Under the pieces are notes generated by a model. The model saw only the letters and a program-made list of their open reading frames with translations, did not search any database and had not been told where the DNA came from. Position numbers and translations under genes: made by a program. From the NCBI GenBank assembly GCA_035578155.1, contig JAPWDM010000001.1, positions 160,367,498 through 160,431,497 of the forward strand: a stretch of DNA of 64,000 nt. The letters run 5' to 3'. This document shows, piece after piece, positions 23,225 to 35,399 of the stretch. Position 1 is the stretch's first letter; every line of letters starts with the position of its first letter. Origin of the DNA: Brachynemurus nebulosus. Its lineage: Eukaryota; Arthropoda; Insecta; Neuroptera; Myrmeleontidae.

Positions 23225-24355
23225 TTGAAAATGGATGATTTTATAGATTTTGAGGTGCTCTTTTCGAATTTTCATTTTGCCACCTCGTATCTTTGCCGCT
23301 AGCGGCGCCATATTGGAAAAATGGCGTCGAAAAGCAGTTTCTTGACGATATCTCCTTTCCGAGTCATTTTATGAGGAAAATATCTATATACAAAATTAAA
23401 CTAGAGAAAATTTCCTACAATTTATGTCTTAACAATTTTTTTCGTAAAATCAATAGTTTCAGCGTACGAGCGCCGCAAAGTGTTACTAAATACGCGTTTT
23501 TGTGGAATAACTCGTTTCCACACCACCTTGAGGTAGAGTAAGCTACATGTTTTTTTTAAGGTGGTTTGCCTAGTAGGCCTAATCCCCTTGTCATGTATAG
23601 TTCGAAAATTTAGCGTAATCTTCTCCGTTTAAATTTTCTTGATGGGCCAGGTGTTACAGACTCATCGTCTTCAATACCTACCAAGGTTACCATTCTAGTA
23701 ATCTTATACCTACAACTCATAGTATATATTTCGTAAATATAAGAAAAATATGTGTTAGCGTAGATGAATAAGGCTGGTCGTCCTTTGGATCCAGAAACGT
23801 GAGATATTTAATTCGGACGAATACCCGTGAAAACGGACGAACGATCCAAATAGCTGTGAAGCTATACATCCTCGTCCATTGAAAGCATCTCGTTCGTCCG
23901 TTTCCGTAGGTATAATTACAACGTGCGAACAAATCCAATTTTGTTTGGATTTTTTCCGTTTCATGAGATTTTTATTTTTACTGAAATAAAACTGAAGGTA
24001 ACTTACAATTATAACTATGTAACTTGGCATATTACGTGCCACAAATTGTTTTTTACATATTTTTATATCATCTATACCTTGCGAAAAAAAAATGAAGAAG
24101 AAAAATACTGACGAATATTGAGCTAGTGGACGGACAGTAGACATGTTATTTCGGAAGAACGACAAACGTGCGTAATCTTTGTATAGATATTTTCCTCGTA
24201 AAATGACTCGAAAAGGAGATATCGTCAAAAAGCTGCTATTCGACGCTATTTTTCGATTATGGCGGCGCGAGCGGCAAAGATACGAGGTGGCAAAATGGAA
24301 CTTCGAAAAAAACACCTTAAAATCTATAAAATCACGCATTTTAACGCCTTTTATG
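23225..24355. mobile_element. Foldback element with about 175-bp arms
   Basis: The left arm (about 23225-23405) and right arm (about 24165-24345) are reverse complements at roughly 85 percent. They share TTTGCCACCTCGTATCTTTG, GACGATATCTCCTTT and GAGTCATTTTA. The spacer holds an 11-bp inverted pair ACGGACGAACG/CGTTCGTCCGT. The 202-codon minus-strand ORF across the right arm (23755-24363) has no protein similarity I recognise and is treated as chance. Confidence 0.8.
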
Positions 24356-25967
24356 TGAACCAAATGGCTATACTAATGTACCTAGTAAGATTTTAATTAA
24401 AATTGTCAATTTTTATTAATTTTTTAATATGCCGCTTGAATTTTTTTTTTAGAAAAATTTCCAGTCTGTTTACAATTCAACAAAACCGGCCCCGTTGGAC
24501 ACAGCATGATATTGTGTAGTAGCTAATATGTATATACACCTTGGAAGCTCTTGGAACGTGTTCGTTCACTAATTAAGTAATTGAATTAATAAAATTATAT
24601 GTTTAAACAATTTCAGTTAGTAATTTATGGCTTTTGAAGTATGTTTAGTAATTTAATAGTTAGTCTACGATCATTGTAAAATAAACTTAAGTATATAGGT
24701 ATATAGGCACTATTTTTAGGATTTCGTAAACATAACCACGAAATCACTATAGATTCGGTTCTTTCTGTTATCACATTAAAGTTGACTCACATTTGATCAC
24801 ATTTTAGTAATCAGTATCCGACCGTGTCGGATTTTGGAAACTATTTTAACTCATGTGTCAAATAAAATGGTTCAGTTAATCAGATATTTATTATTAACAT
24901 ATTAAAGGTAAATTTTTATTTTAAATAAAAGCAAAAATATAATTTTATCCCAAAAATTGTGAAAAAAATTAACTACAGCAATCCCCGGAAGAATACGATT
25001 AATTGGTTCCGTGTTCTTTGAAACCGTGTTGTTCGAGATTACAAAAGACAGGCATTCCATTTCAAGTGTGATAACGAACTACTTATCATAAATTGGTTAT
25101 AATTGTTTAATTTAAGCTCTATTAGTCCCTTTGATTTGATCAGCACTCAAATATTTATTAAAAAAATTACATTTCGTTACTTTTCGTAATCGTAAACTTT
25201 TGATCGTAAATATCTCGTAAACGGTGCATCATAGCTCAAAAATAATGAAATTTTTGAAGGCTTTTGGGCAAATATATTGGGACTGTCAAAACCTACTTTT
25301 CGTTATCGAAAATATCGATGTCGAAAATAGAGATATTCTCAGAATTTAAATACGTAAATTTGTACATATTCGGTCATTTCTATTATAAAATTTTCTAAAA
25401 TTTTTAGTACACAGTGAAAAAATTTGTGTTAAAATTAACACATTTCACATGTCCAGAACGGTTATTTTAACACAAAGCATATGTGTCAAATTTTTACACA
25501 AGATTTGTGTCAGTGATTGAACACACAAAAGGATATACATTTTGTGTTAATTTTACACAATTACTTAGTTATAATTTTACCACAATGATGTGTAAAATTA
25601 ACTGATTTAGAATGTAGAAGTTTACTCGGTAAATGTGTTGGTATATTATTTTTTTAAGTTAGTATTTTTTTTTTATTTATTTATTATATAGTTAAATGAA
25701 AGGAAATAGTAAAAAATTATTTTTCAGTACTTAAACTTTTTTATTTAATATTTCTTCATAGTTGTGCTCTGATGCGTGGATTGATGCGTGGCGTCAGACT
25801 GAACGTGGAAGGCAAAATGCAACGACTACTCTTCCTTCTTTACCTGATCTTCTCTGCCCTTTGAATGTGTTCTGGAACGCCGAATATTCGACAATTTTTT
25901 AATTAATTGAAGTAAATTCTACAAACAAAGAAAAAAATTCAATCTATAATATTTTTAATTAACTTAC

Positions 25968-26698
25968 TGTTAAGGACTTCATTAATTATGTGTGTGCACT
26001 TTAACATTTTCATGCAATTGACAATACATAAATGTTATCATATAAATATTATTTAGAATTTTCGAGCATAACCGCCCCACTCAAACCCCTTCCGCTACTC
26101 GTTCAGCAAGAGTAGTGTGCCATTAGTCAATTTGGATAGACAATGTATTGAACTACACTTACGTATTATGTAAAAACGCTTATGTCAAACCGCTTAATTG
26201 TCAACAATAGTGCATTTATTCATGTCAATTCGCCAGTGTACTATTGTAGTCGCTTTGTTTAATACGCTTTATTGTGAATCTTGTGTCGTACGCGACCGTT
26301 GCTAAATTAAATTGTGTAAAACGCCTTATACGGTAAATTATTTGTGAAACCGCTTAACCGCCAAAAAAAGCGCTTTATGCATGTCAAACCGCTTTAAATA
26401 GACGCTTAAAACTAACATTAAACATACTATACATTTAATCGCTAATGAAACTAAACTAAACTAACGTTAAACTATTAAATATTTGTGTGCATCGCTTTAA
26501 CTTCAATGCGCTTCATCGCTTTTGAATATTGGCAGACTCTACTAATAAAAATTAAGGTAACGTGATATTTTCTTTAATATTTCGAACTCACATTTATTAT
26601 ATCTATTGTCGCTTATCCGCTCATACGAATTACGGTATACAGAAATATACTTGTAATAAACGCTTATAGTTATATCAAATTTGGGCAGTGATATAACA
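25968..26698 (+). repeat. BEL 5' LTR (731 bp)
   Basis: Full-length LTR TGTTAAGG...ATATAACA. It contains at least 16 copies of CGCT, many as CCGCTT, ACGCTT or TCGCTT, and carries 160 bp (about 26205-26364) absent from the 3' LTR. Promoter and polyadenylation signals for the element should lie here, but I cannot pin a TATA box or initiator confidently. Confidence 0.95.
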
Positions 26699-26720
26699 TT
26701 TGGTGGCCCATGGGAAGAAC
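26699..26720 (+). promoter_or_regulatory. Primer-binding site of the BEL element
   Basis: Directly after the LTR comes TTTGGTGGCCCATGGGAAGA. The TGG at the start pairs with the CCA end of a tRNA, and TTTGGTG at this spot is usual in BEL/Pao elements. I cannot say which tRNA is used. Confidence 0.7.
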
Positions 26721-27197
26721 AGGAACTGAAGAATTAACGCTAAAACGCTAAAATACGCGGAGAAAAATCTAAAATTCGTAATAAATTTGTGAAAATTCTT
26801 TAAAAAATTGGTTAATAAACATGTGCTTTTAAAACTTGTTTAAATCTGTTTGTTCGGTCAGTTAATTTGCGCGCGCATACATACATATAGACAATAGACA
26901 GTTCGGTTGGTTCGCTTGTTGTTCGTCGCTCTAAGTACGTACATACGTATCATAGACACTCATGTGTACACGCATACATGCATATTGAAATAGGTAGCAC
27001 ACACCTGCGCTAATCACACTGACTGCTATATCGTGTATGTATTCATAAATATTGATACTCGCACGGTGTGTTCAACTACAGTGCGCTCCAAATTTTAGTA
27101 ACTGATTTTCGCGTATTTTATTATTGACTTTTTCGCTAAAATTGTGTGTTTTGAAACGCTCTTTCCTCATTTTCACACTAAATAAATTTAATTTGAG

Positions 27198-30100
27198 ATG
27201 TCGAGTGAAGGAGATAAAGCTAAACGCGACTCCTTGGTCCAAAAACGCGAAAAGTATTTCGCTCGTATAACCGCATTGCATAACGCTGGTAAAAGGTACC
27301 AAAGCACCATCTCAAAGGGACAACCCGCCGAATCTGAATTACAAAGTTTTATTTCCCGGTATGAGAGGCTTGAGTCCGATTACGCTACATTTGATGAATT
27401 ATCCGATCAGTTGTCGGAATTAAATCTCAAATTAGATCAGTCAGACAGAATAAATGTTGAACAATCTGTTACCGCGTGTGAAAATTTGTATTTTTCTATC
27501 CAAACTATGGCTAGAATGTGGAACGTACGTGGAAATGAAATAGTTCCCCCCGCTCCTGCTGAAACGCAACCCGCTCCTCCACACGTTCCGAAACCTCGCT
27601 TACCTAAAATAGAAATTCCTATTTTTGATGGTTCGGACATTAAACAATGGCCGAATTTTTACGAGCTTTTCATCTCGCTTATTGATCGTAATGAGACCAT
27701 TTCAAAAGTTGAAAAGCTCACCCATTTAAAAACACTATTGAGGTCTCACGCTTTATCGCTAATAGAGTCACTGCCAATCACCGCTCGTAATTATGATATT
27801 GCACTGCAAACGTTAGTGTCCCGCTTTCAAAATACTCGTTTACTAGGCGCTCATTTTGTAGATTTAATTTTCAACTTTAAACCGCTACAGGAGGAAACAC
27901 TATCAGGTTTAATTAAATTTTTGGATATCTTCAATACTAATTTAAACGCGCTCAAAACGCTAGATATTGAAGATTTGTTTGACTTCGTTATGTTGTGTGC
28001 AGGATTAAAGGTGTTACCGAATTCTACACGCCGAGAATTCGAAAATGAACATGCAAACGTATCAGTGCCTTCGTTCAAAGATTTAATCGCTTTTGTCAAT
28101 CAACATGTTCGCATTCTTGAATTGTCGTCTGAAAAACCCGCTAGCAAACATGTTAAAATTTCGCAAAAATTCTCAAAGTCAATGAACAGTAATTTTCGCT
28201 CCGCTTTTGTGTCGTCTGTAAAGAAAAATTACGCTGTATGTCCCAAATGCAAGTCGAACACTCATCGCTTGTACGCTTGTATCAAATTTAAGGAAATGAG
28301 TGTTTCCGCGAGACAAGATTTCGTTCGCAAAAATTCGCTTTGTTTCGCTTGTTTAGGTTTTCACTTGAGGAAAAATTGCAAATCAACTGGTAAATGTAGT
28401 CATTGTCAAAACGGAAATCATCATTCTTTGTTGCATTCTCACTCGTGCAGTAATTCGCTCGGTCAGTCCGAAAATGCATCCACGTCTGAACAAAATGTTG
28501 ACAATCCTCAGTCGCTTTCATGTAGTGTTGAACGAAATGAAACACAGAGGAAAGTCTTATTAAGCACCGCTGTGATCGGTATTCGTGACCGATCCGGAAT
28601 TGTCCGTCCTGTTCGCGCTATCATAGACAATGGATCACAAATTAGTTTAATTACTGACGCTTGTGCGCAACGTTTGAATTTATCTCGTAATAACTCCTCA
28701 ATAGGCATTATCGCTGTTGCCAACGCTTCCGTCTCGAGGAATCGGGGTGTAGTATCGTGTAGTATAAGCCCGCTTAACGATCACAATAAAGTATGTACTA
28801 CACACGCATTGGTTCTTAATGACATTTCGGTACCCCAACCAAGCTTTGAATTGGATCCACAAGTACGACAACGCTTCGCAAATATTAAATTAGCTGACCC
28901 CGCTTTCGATAAAAAATCAAAAATTGAATTTTTGATCGGTGCTGATCTTTATTATGAAATTTTAAATGAAAGTTACAATGTAATTAAGGGTCAACCTAGC
29001 CCCATTTCTGCCATTTTCGGATGGATAATTGGTGGACCAATTCCATCGACTGACAACAATGTAACGCCCGCTTCTACTTTTTTGACTTGTTGTGAGTCAC
29101 TTGATACTTCCCTGAAGAAATTTTGGGAAACTGAAGAAATTGAGGTACAGAAACCTCTCGATCCCGACGACATCTATTGTGAAAACCAATTCGCTAATTC
29201 GCATTTCCGCACTGAACAGGGCAGATACGTAGTTTCGCTCCCTTTTAGAGAAAAGAATGTTTTGCTACCTGATACACGCGCTTACGCTAAAAAATGTTTG
29301 TTAAAGTTGGAAACCCGCTTAAAGTGTCAACCACATATTTACGTTGAATACAAACGCTTTATGAATGAGTATATCTCACTTGGACACATGAGTATTACTC
29401 ATAACCCCGTTCGCTATATTTTACCGCACCATTGTGTACTGAAGGAAACCAGTAGTACGACAAAAGTACGTCCTGTTTTCAACGCGTCGTTTCGTGGTTT
29501 TCCTTCAAGTATTTCGCTAAATGATATTTTGTTGTCTGGTCCCAAATTGCAAAAGGACATTTGTGATGTCATTAGTAACTTTCGCCTACACGCCTTTGTC
29601 GTTTGTTGTGATTTGCAACAAATGTATCGCCAAGTTTTAGTCTCCCAGGAAGATCGTTTTTGTCAACACATTTTTTACCGCTCCATTGAAAATGGTGAAA
29701 TAATGGAGTACGAACTCAACACGCTAACTTTCGGTGTTAAACCAAGTGCATTTTTGGCACAAAGAGTGCTGATTCAATTGGTTCAAGACGAGGGACATCA
29801 ATTCCCGCTCGCCAGTGAAGCCATCACACATCAAACGTTTGTGGATGATATTTGTACCAGTGTCGATACAGTACAAGAGGCTCTACAACTTCAACGTCAG
29901 CTGATCGATTTGTTGAAGTTAGGAGGTTTCACTTTAAGAAAATGGGCAAGTAATTGTCAAATGGTCCTGGATACGGTTCCTCTCGAACATCGTGAGCATG
30001 CACTTGTTATTCGTCCTGAAAATGATCACTCGGTAAAAGTTTTGGGTTTACAGTACGACCCCGCTGAGGACAAATTTTCGTATCAACTTCATTTACGCTC

Positions 30101-32470
30101 AATTGTTCAGACTAAAAGAAGTTTGTTGTCTGAAGTTGCTCGTATTTATGATCCTCTTGGTTGGTTATCCCCACTCACATTTAAAGCTAAATGTTTGATT
30201 CAGCAAACATGGTTAACCGGTATTAATTGGGATGATCCGCTTCCGCAAAATATCGCTAAACAATGGGAGAAGTTTTATCAATCACTAGGGACCCTCGAAA
30301 ATTTAAAAATCGCTCGCTTTATTCCTGTAACCCACGCTACAACCATTAGATTGGTTGGCTTCTCGGACGCTAGTTCGTTAGGGTATAGTGCGGTAATCTA
30401 CATACGCTTAGAAATTGGAGATAGGGTTGACACGTATTTGCTCAAGGCAAAAAATAAAGTTGCTCCGCTTAAAACGCTCAGTATTCCACGCTTGGAATTG
30501 TGCGGTGCCGTTTTACTCGCACAATTGTTTAAATCGCTCGAAAATGTTTATAAGAACGTTCGCTTTGACTCAGTACATTGTTTTACGGATTCTATGACCG
30601 TACTCGCGTGGTTGCGTACCGCTCCGCATAAGTTAAAAGTTTTTGTCGCCAATCGTATTGTTCGTATTTTAGAATATACGCAACCGCAATGGTGGAATCA
30701 TGTTCGTACTGACATGAATCCAAGTGATTGTTCCTGTAGAGGCATGTTCGCTGATGAGTTGAAAAATTGTGAATTATGGTGGAAAGGACCCTCCTTTCTA
30801 TTTCGCCCGCTTAGTGATTGGCCTCTACATGATGAATCACCGTTTTTGTTTACTGAAATTCCTGAAATCAAGGAAAAGGAAATTCAGTCGCTTCTTGTTG
30901 AAAAGGAAACTTCGCCGCTTATAGAATTAATGAATCGTGTTTCCTCGCTTTCCAAGTTACAAAGAATTGTCGCTTGGCTTCAACGGTTTTGTTTTAATTG
31001 TCGGGCACGCCGAAATGAAATCGCTAAAAATGCAGAACCGTTGAATCCGTCAGAATTGAAGTCCGCTTTACAAATTTGTATAAAAATTGTGCAAAATGTT
31101 CATTACGCTCATGATATGAAGTGTATAGCTGAAGGGAAGACTCTTTCCTCCTCCCTAATTTCGCTCACTCCATTCCTAGATGAAAACGGTTTCCTTAGGG
31201 TGGGCGGACGCTTAAAATTTTCCATGCTTCCTTATTCGGCTAAACATCCGCTTATTCTACCAAAAGATTCTCGTCTTGCTGTTCTCATTTGTGATTACTA
31301 TCACAAAATCACGTTACATTCGGGTCCGCGCTTAACTCAAGCTCTCATACAGCGGAGGTATTGGGTGATCGGAATACGCAACTTGTTACGCCAACGAATC
31401 AGACAGTGTGTTACATGTCAACGTTTAAATGCCGCAAATGTCAATCCGCAAATGGCCGATCTCCCACCAATTCGCTTTGAAGAAGGGCACGCTTTTTTGA
31501 ATGTAGGACTCGATTACGCTGGTCCATTTATAATAAAGGAAAGTTCCCGTCGGAAATCGCCTCGCTCAAAAGGATACATGGTAGTATTCGTATGTTTGTC
31601 TACGAAAGCAATACATTTGGAGTTTGCTTCGTCGCTATCAACTTCTTGTTTTTTGGCTGTTTTGGATCGTTTCGTTGCCCGCAGGGGCCTATGTCGCAAA
31701 ATTTTAACTGACTGTGGTACTTCCTTCAAGGGCGCCTCAAGACATTTTCATGAAATTAAAAGGTTTCTTCATGATTCCAACACCGAAATCACAGACCATT
31801 TGGCTCAACGAGAAATACAGTGGATTTTCAACCCACCGTCCGCTCCTCATTTTGGAATGAGGAGGGGACGGTGGGTCCCCTCCGCCACCGCCACCGAAAA
31901 TTTGGGGGAATTTTCGAAGCCGGAGTTAAATCCGCCAAACATCATTTGACAAGGATTATTGGTCCGTTGGTACTCACGTATGAAGAGATGTGTACGATAC
32001 TCGCTAAAGTAGAAAGTGTTTTAAACAGCCGACCACTTGGTGTCGTTTCGAACGATCCAAACGACGATATCGATTACCTTACGCCTGGTCATTTTCTTGT
32101 TGGTCGCCCGCTTCTCGCTCCCCCTGAAGTTGATAAATTAAATATGCCATTGAACACTCTGGACCGATATGAACTTCTACAAAGAACCACTCAATGTTTC
32201 TGGAAACGGTGGTCGAATGACTACTTACACACGCTTATCTCACGAAATAAATGGACACAACCGCAAGAGAATTTGCAACAAGATGACGTTGTATACATCA
32301 AGTCAGAAAATACCACTCCGCTAAACTGGCCTATTGGTCGCATACAAGAGGTGTATCCGGGACGAGATGGTGCAATTCGCGTCGCTAAAGTCAAAACCGC
32401 TAACGGTACTTATGTGCGTCCAGTGCATAAGTTGGTTCCACTACCGAAAGTGGAACCCGCTAACTCTTAA
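27198..32470 (+). pseudogene. BEL/Pao gag-pol polyprotein, one frameshift
   Basis: The first frame runs 1583 codons (27198-31949). Order: an acidic/coiled N-terminus (1-110), Pro-rich linker (115-133), DUF1759-type gag domain (about 135-310), Cys/His knuckles (C382, C385, H389, C394 and C400 onward), aspartic protease (D477-N-G-S), reverse transcriptase (D805 in CCDLQQMYRQV, FVDD at 881-884), Peptidase_A17/RNase H region (D1057 in FSDAS), HHCC integrase finger (about 1372-1410) and the integrase core with D1439 and D1505. A 50-bp insertion at 31856-31905 shifts the frame right before the catalytic Glu (codon 31916-31918). The correct frame continues from about 31906 to 32470 with the integrase C-terminus and a DUF5641-like domain. 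Removing 50 bp leaves D1505 to Glu a whole number of codons apart, which confirms the lesion. The Met at 27198 was chosen as the first in a long frame after the leader. Confidence 0.93.
31856..31905 (+). other. 50-bp frameshifting insertion in integrase
   Basis: It lies between two copies of TTTGG (31851-31855, 31901-31905). Its first part is the reverse complement of the 21 bases just upstream (20 of 21 match, 4-base loop), forming a hairpin centred at about 31853. The rest (CCTCCGCCACCGCCACCG) repeats CCACCG, also found just upstream. Confidence 0.88.
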
Positions 32471-32487
32471 ATCGCTTCAAAACTGCC

Positions 32488-32506
32488 GTTTTGGGTGGGC
32501 GGAATA
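32488..32506 (+). promoter_or_regulatory. Polypurine tract of the BEL element
   Basis: GTTTTGGGTGGGCGGAATA lies directly before the 3' LTR. The purine-rich GGGTGGGCGGAA would prime plus-strand DNA synthesis. It is interrupted by a T and a C, as is common in BEL/Pao. Confidence 0.65.
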
Positions 32507-33077
32507 TGTTAAGGACTTCATTAATTATGTGTGTGCACTTTAACATTTTCATGCAATTGACAATACATAAATGTTATCATATAAATATTATTTAGAATTT
32601 TCGAGCATAACCGCCCCACTCAAACCCCTTCCGCTACTCGTTCAGCAAGAGTAGTGTGCCATTAGTCAATTTGGATAGACAATGTATTGAACTACGCTTA
32701 CGTATTATGTAAAAACGCTTATGTCAAACCGCTTAATTGTCAAAATAAGCGCTTTATGCATGTCAAACCGCTTTAAATAGACGCTTAAAACTAACATTAA
32801 ACATACTATACATTTAATCGCTAATGAAACCAAACTAAACTAACGTTAAACTATTAAATATTTGTGTGCATCGCTTTAACTTCAATGTGCTTCATCGCTT
32901 TTGAATATTGGCAGACTCTACTAATAAAAATTAAGGTAACGTGATATTTTCTTTAATATTTCGAACTCACATTTATTATATCTATTGTCGCTTATCCGCT
33001 CATACGAATTACGGTATACAGAAATATACTTGTAATAAACGCTTATAGTTATATCAAATTTGGGCAGTGATATAACA
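32507..33077 (+). repeat. BEL 3' LTR (571 bp, internal deletion)
   Basis: Same ends as the 5' LTR but lacks 160 bp. The junction falls where the 5' LTR has two CCGCTTAA blocks, so deletion between short direct repeats is likely. Two of the few substitutions against the 5' LTR hit CGCT sites (CACT versus CGCT; GTGCTT versus GCGCTT), both transitions at CpG. Confidence 0.93.
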
Positions 33078-34157
33078 CTTACCAATATTTAATATCTAAA
33101 TAATTAAAACCAATTTAACCTTAGGAATACGCTTCTGATTTTGAAATATTCCGTCTGCTTCTATACATAGATATGTTTCTGTTGAACGCACGTCGCACAG
33201 TGTCCAATACTCCAATGATTGGCAATGATGCTACCGATGGTATCAGTTACCACTACCCCCGCTCTTATATCTGCATAGATGCATGCCAAACCACTTTTTT
33301 GGTGTTGGAAATACACAGATAAGTGTATTTATGACATTCTTTCGCATTTTACACAAAAATTGTGTTATTTGTGTGTTGTTCAAAACAGATTAACATTTTA
33401 ATTCTGTTAAATCCAAATTTTTGTTAATATTTTCATTTAACACAAACACTAAATGTTACATTAACACAGGGTTGGGTTACTTATTTAACACAAAAATTTT
33501 AACCACTAGTTTTTTTTTTCGCAGAACACAAATTTTCTCACTGTGTAATTTTCATTTTCAGTATTTTTCCTTTTATAATGACAAATTCAATTTACACGAT
33601 TTTTATTCATGTAAATCAAATCTACATGGAGCGGAAATATTGGCCTACATTGAGGACCGGTGTAACTTCATTTCAAATATAATATGTGTATTTTATTCTT
33701 TTTTAAAAGAATTACTTAAAACTCGTGGTGTTTGAAACCGTGTAATTCGGGGGAAGGTACCCGTGTTCTTCAAGACCCAATTCTTCGAGACCCGTGTTCT
33801 TCGAGTACGGTGTTCTTCGGGGGCTACCTGTACTGAACTGCGAAATCTTGACATAATGCGTATCTAACACGCACTTGTTGAGTGATTTAAAACTAAAATT
33901 TATAGTACAGGAAATGGGTGTAATTAAATTTGAAATTTTCGCACGTCTAACTAGGCACATTGGTATCTTGAATGTACATTAAGATTTATACTGCGTAAAA
34001 GACTATTAAAACTTTTTTTTATGTTTGGAAAATAGGTTTAGTTTATTGATTGTTGTTCATAAAAATTTATAGACAGATGAACATTTTTTGTTACTTTTCT
34101 TGATATAAAAATGAAAAATTTTGAGTCTATAATAAATAGAAAAATATTTCTTAGAAA

Positions 34158-34226
34158 CCAGCTTTTAAGGCCAGTAGTTGTGAATACAAATTATTCGTAT
34201 TCACAACTACTGGCCTTAAAAGCTGG
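34158..34226. repeat. Perfect 30-bp inverted repeat, 9-base loop
   Basis: 34158-34187 and 34197-34226 are exact reverse complements, with loop AAATTATTC. The arm starts CCAGCTTTTAAGGCCAGTAG. No TIR, target duplication or repeat family is associated with it. It may be a template-switch palindrome or a hairpin RNA locus. Confidence 0.95.
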
Positions 34227-34316
34227 CCTTTTAACTTTTTTTTCTGACGAAATGAAGTTTATTAATTAGAATGTCTGTGAAAAAATACAATAAAGTCATG
34301 AGCGCTCAAACCTTGT

Positions 34317-35110
34317 CAGGGCTGGGAACTATTTAAAATGATTTCATTTTAAATACGTATTTAAAATACAAAATGGCATTTTGCATTTTCTATTTTAAAT
34401 TAGTTCGGTCAAACCATTTTCCATTTTGTATTTAAAATGAAAATTTTAATCCATTTTACATTTAAAATGAAAATGCATGTATACTCAAATTTATGTGTAT
34501 ACAATATTAATTCTAGAACTTGAATTGAACGACTTGTCAAGTTGCAATGTCACTTGAGTTAATTTTGTTACTAGAGTTGCAGTTCTCTTAAGTCAAACTT
34601 TTCTGACTCAAGACGTGTACAGTAGTACTATCTTTTAGACACGTCGATAAGAAATGTTTTTGTATTTCGAGTAAATGATTTTCATAATTTTATTTAGAAG
34701 TCGCAGTCGTAGCGTAGTCAAGGTTTGAATATGTCAAGGTCTAATTAAATACAATATTTTTAAGTAACAATATTTGAAGAGTTAAGTTTCATTTTCATAT
34801 CATGCAAACTTTACAAAATTTTCTCAAAAGACGGCCTTTATGTATTTAATTTCAGTACATTTGATATTTTCTTAACTTTTTTTTTTTTTTTCATTAATAT
34901 AAATAATGATAAAAAATTTATAGAATAAATTTAAAGTAAAAAAAGAAATTTGCATTTTATAATCCATTTTAATAAATAACTATTTTCCATTTTTAATTTT
35001 AAATATGTTCAGCAAAACCATTTTCCATTTTGTATTTTAAATGCATTTTTGGAAACCATTTTCCATTTTCTATTTTAAATGGTTTCTATGAACCATTTTT
35101 TTCAGCCCTG
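34317..35110. mobile_element. hAT MITE (CAGGGCTG) with CATTTTAAA motifs
   Basis: Ends CAGGGCTGGGAACTATTTAA and CAGCCCTG at the right. Flanking octamers AACCTTGT and CACTTTGT match at 6 of 8. The outer 150 bp on each side repeat ATTTTAAAT and CCATTTTCCATTTT many times. The ORF at 35030-35245 runs out of the element and is not a gene. Confidence 0.85.
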
Positions 35111-35399
35111 CACTTTGTTTCTCCTTTCCCTTTCTTTATGAGTCAAATCAACGGGAGTAACAAGATAAGTGAACGACCGACTATCAGATGCGGCAAATAT
35201 GTAAGAATTCGAAACGAAGCCATTCATAAAAATATTTGCAACTAAAAACATGTTGAAAATATTTTTAAATTAAATTTTATAATTTTATAAGTCAAGAACC
35301 ATTGAATAATTAATTCACTAGGATTTTGAATGTTTTCGTCCTTTAAATCAATAATCTGCCGTCATACATTCGCGATACAGTGCAGAAAATGGGCTATAG

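Larger units (their letters stand above)
25968..33077 (+). mobile_element. BEL/Pao LTR retrotransposon, young, nearly intact
   Basis: Two LTRs (25968-26698 and 32507-33077) start TGTTAAGG and end ATATAACA. They enclose a leader with a primer-binding site, one gag-pol frame and a purine-rich tract. The 5-bp target duplication CTTAC is exact (25963-25967, 33078-33082), as expected for this superfamily. The LTRs differ by only about four substitutions plus one 160-bp deletion, so the insertion is recent. Coding capacity is lost through a 50-bp insertion in integrase. The whole element is enriched in CGCT on the plus strand. Confidence 0.96.
25410..33545. mobile_element. MITE B, interrupted by the BEL element
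   Basis: Inverted ends CACAGTGAAAAAATTTGTGT and the complement of the right end, CACAGTGAGAAAATTTGTGT, are flanked by TA (25408-25409, 33546-33547). The motif TTAACACAAA/TTTGTGTTAA recurs about ten times in the outer 200 bp on each side. The body without the retrotransposon is about 1020 bp and non-coding. Confidence 0.9.
24976..33830. mobile_element. MITE A, outermost of a three-level nest
   Basis: The left end CAGCAATCCCCGGAAGAATA and the complement of the right end, CAGGTAGCCCCCGAAGAACA, are inverted and flanked by TA (24974-24975, 33831-33832). Near both ends a motif close to CCGTGTTCTTCGAG recurs (about 25009, 25033, and four to five times in 33725-33815). The termini resemble pogo/Tigger-type MITEs. 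Without the nested insertions the element would be about 720 bp. Confidence 0.8.

Noticed and set aside
23755..24363. 202-codon minus-strand ORF
   Set aside because: It runs across a foldback arm and spacer, has no recognisable domain, and the sister arm does not preserve the frame.
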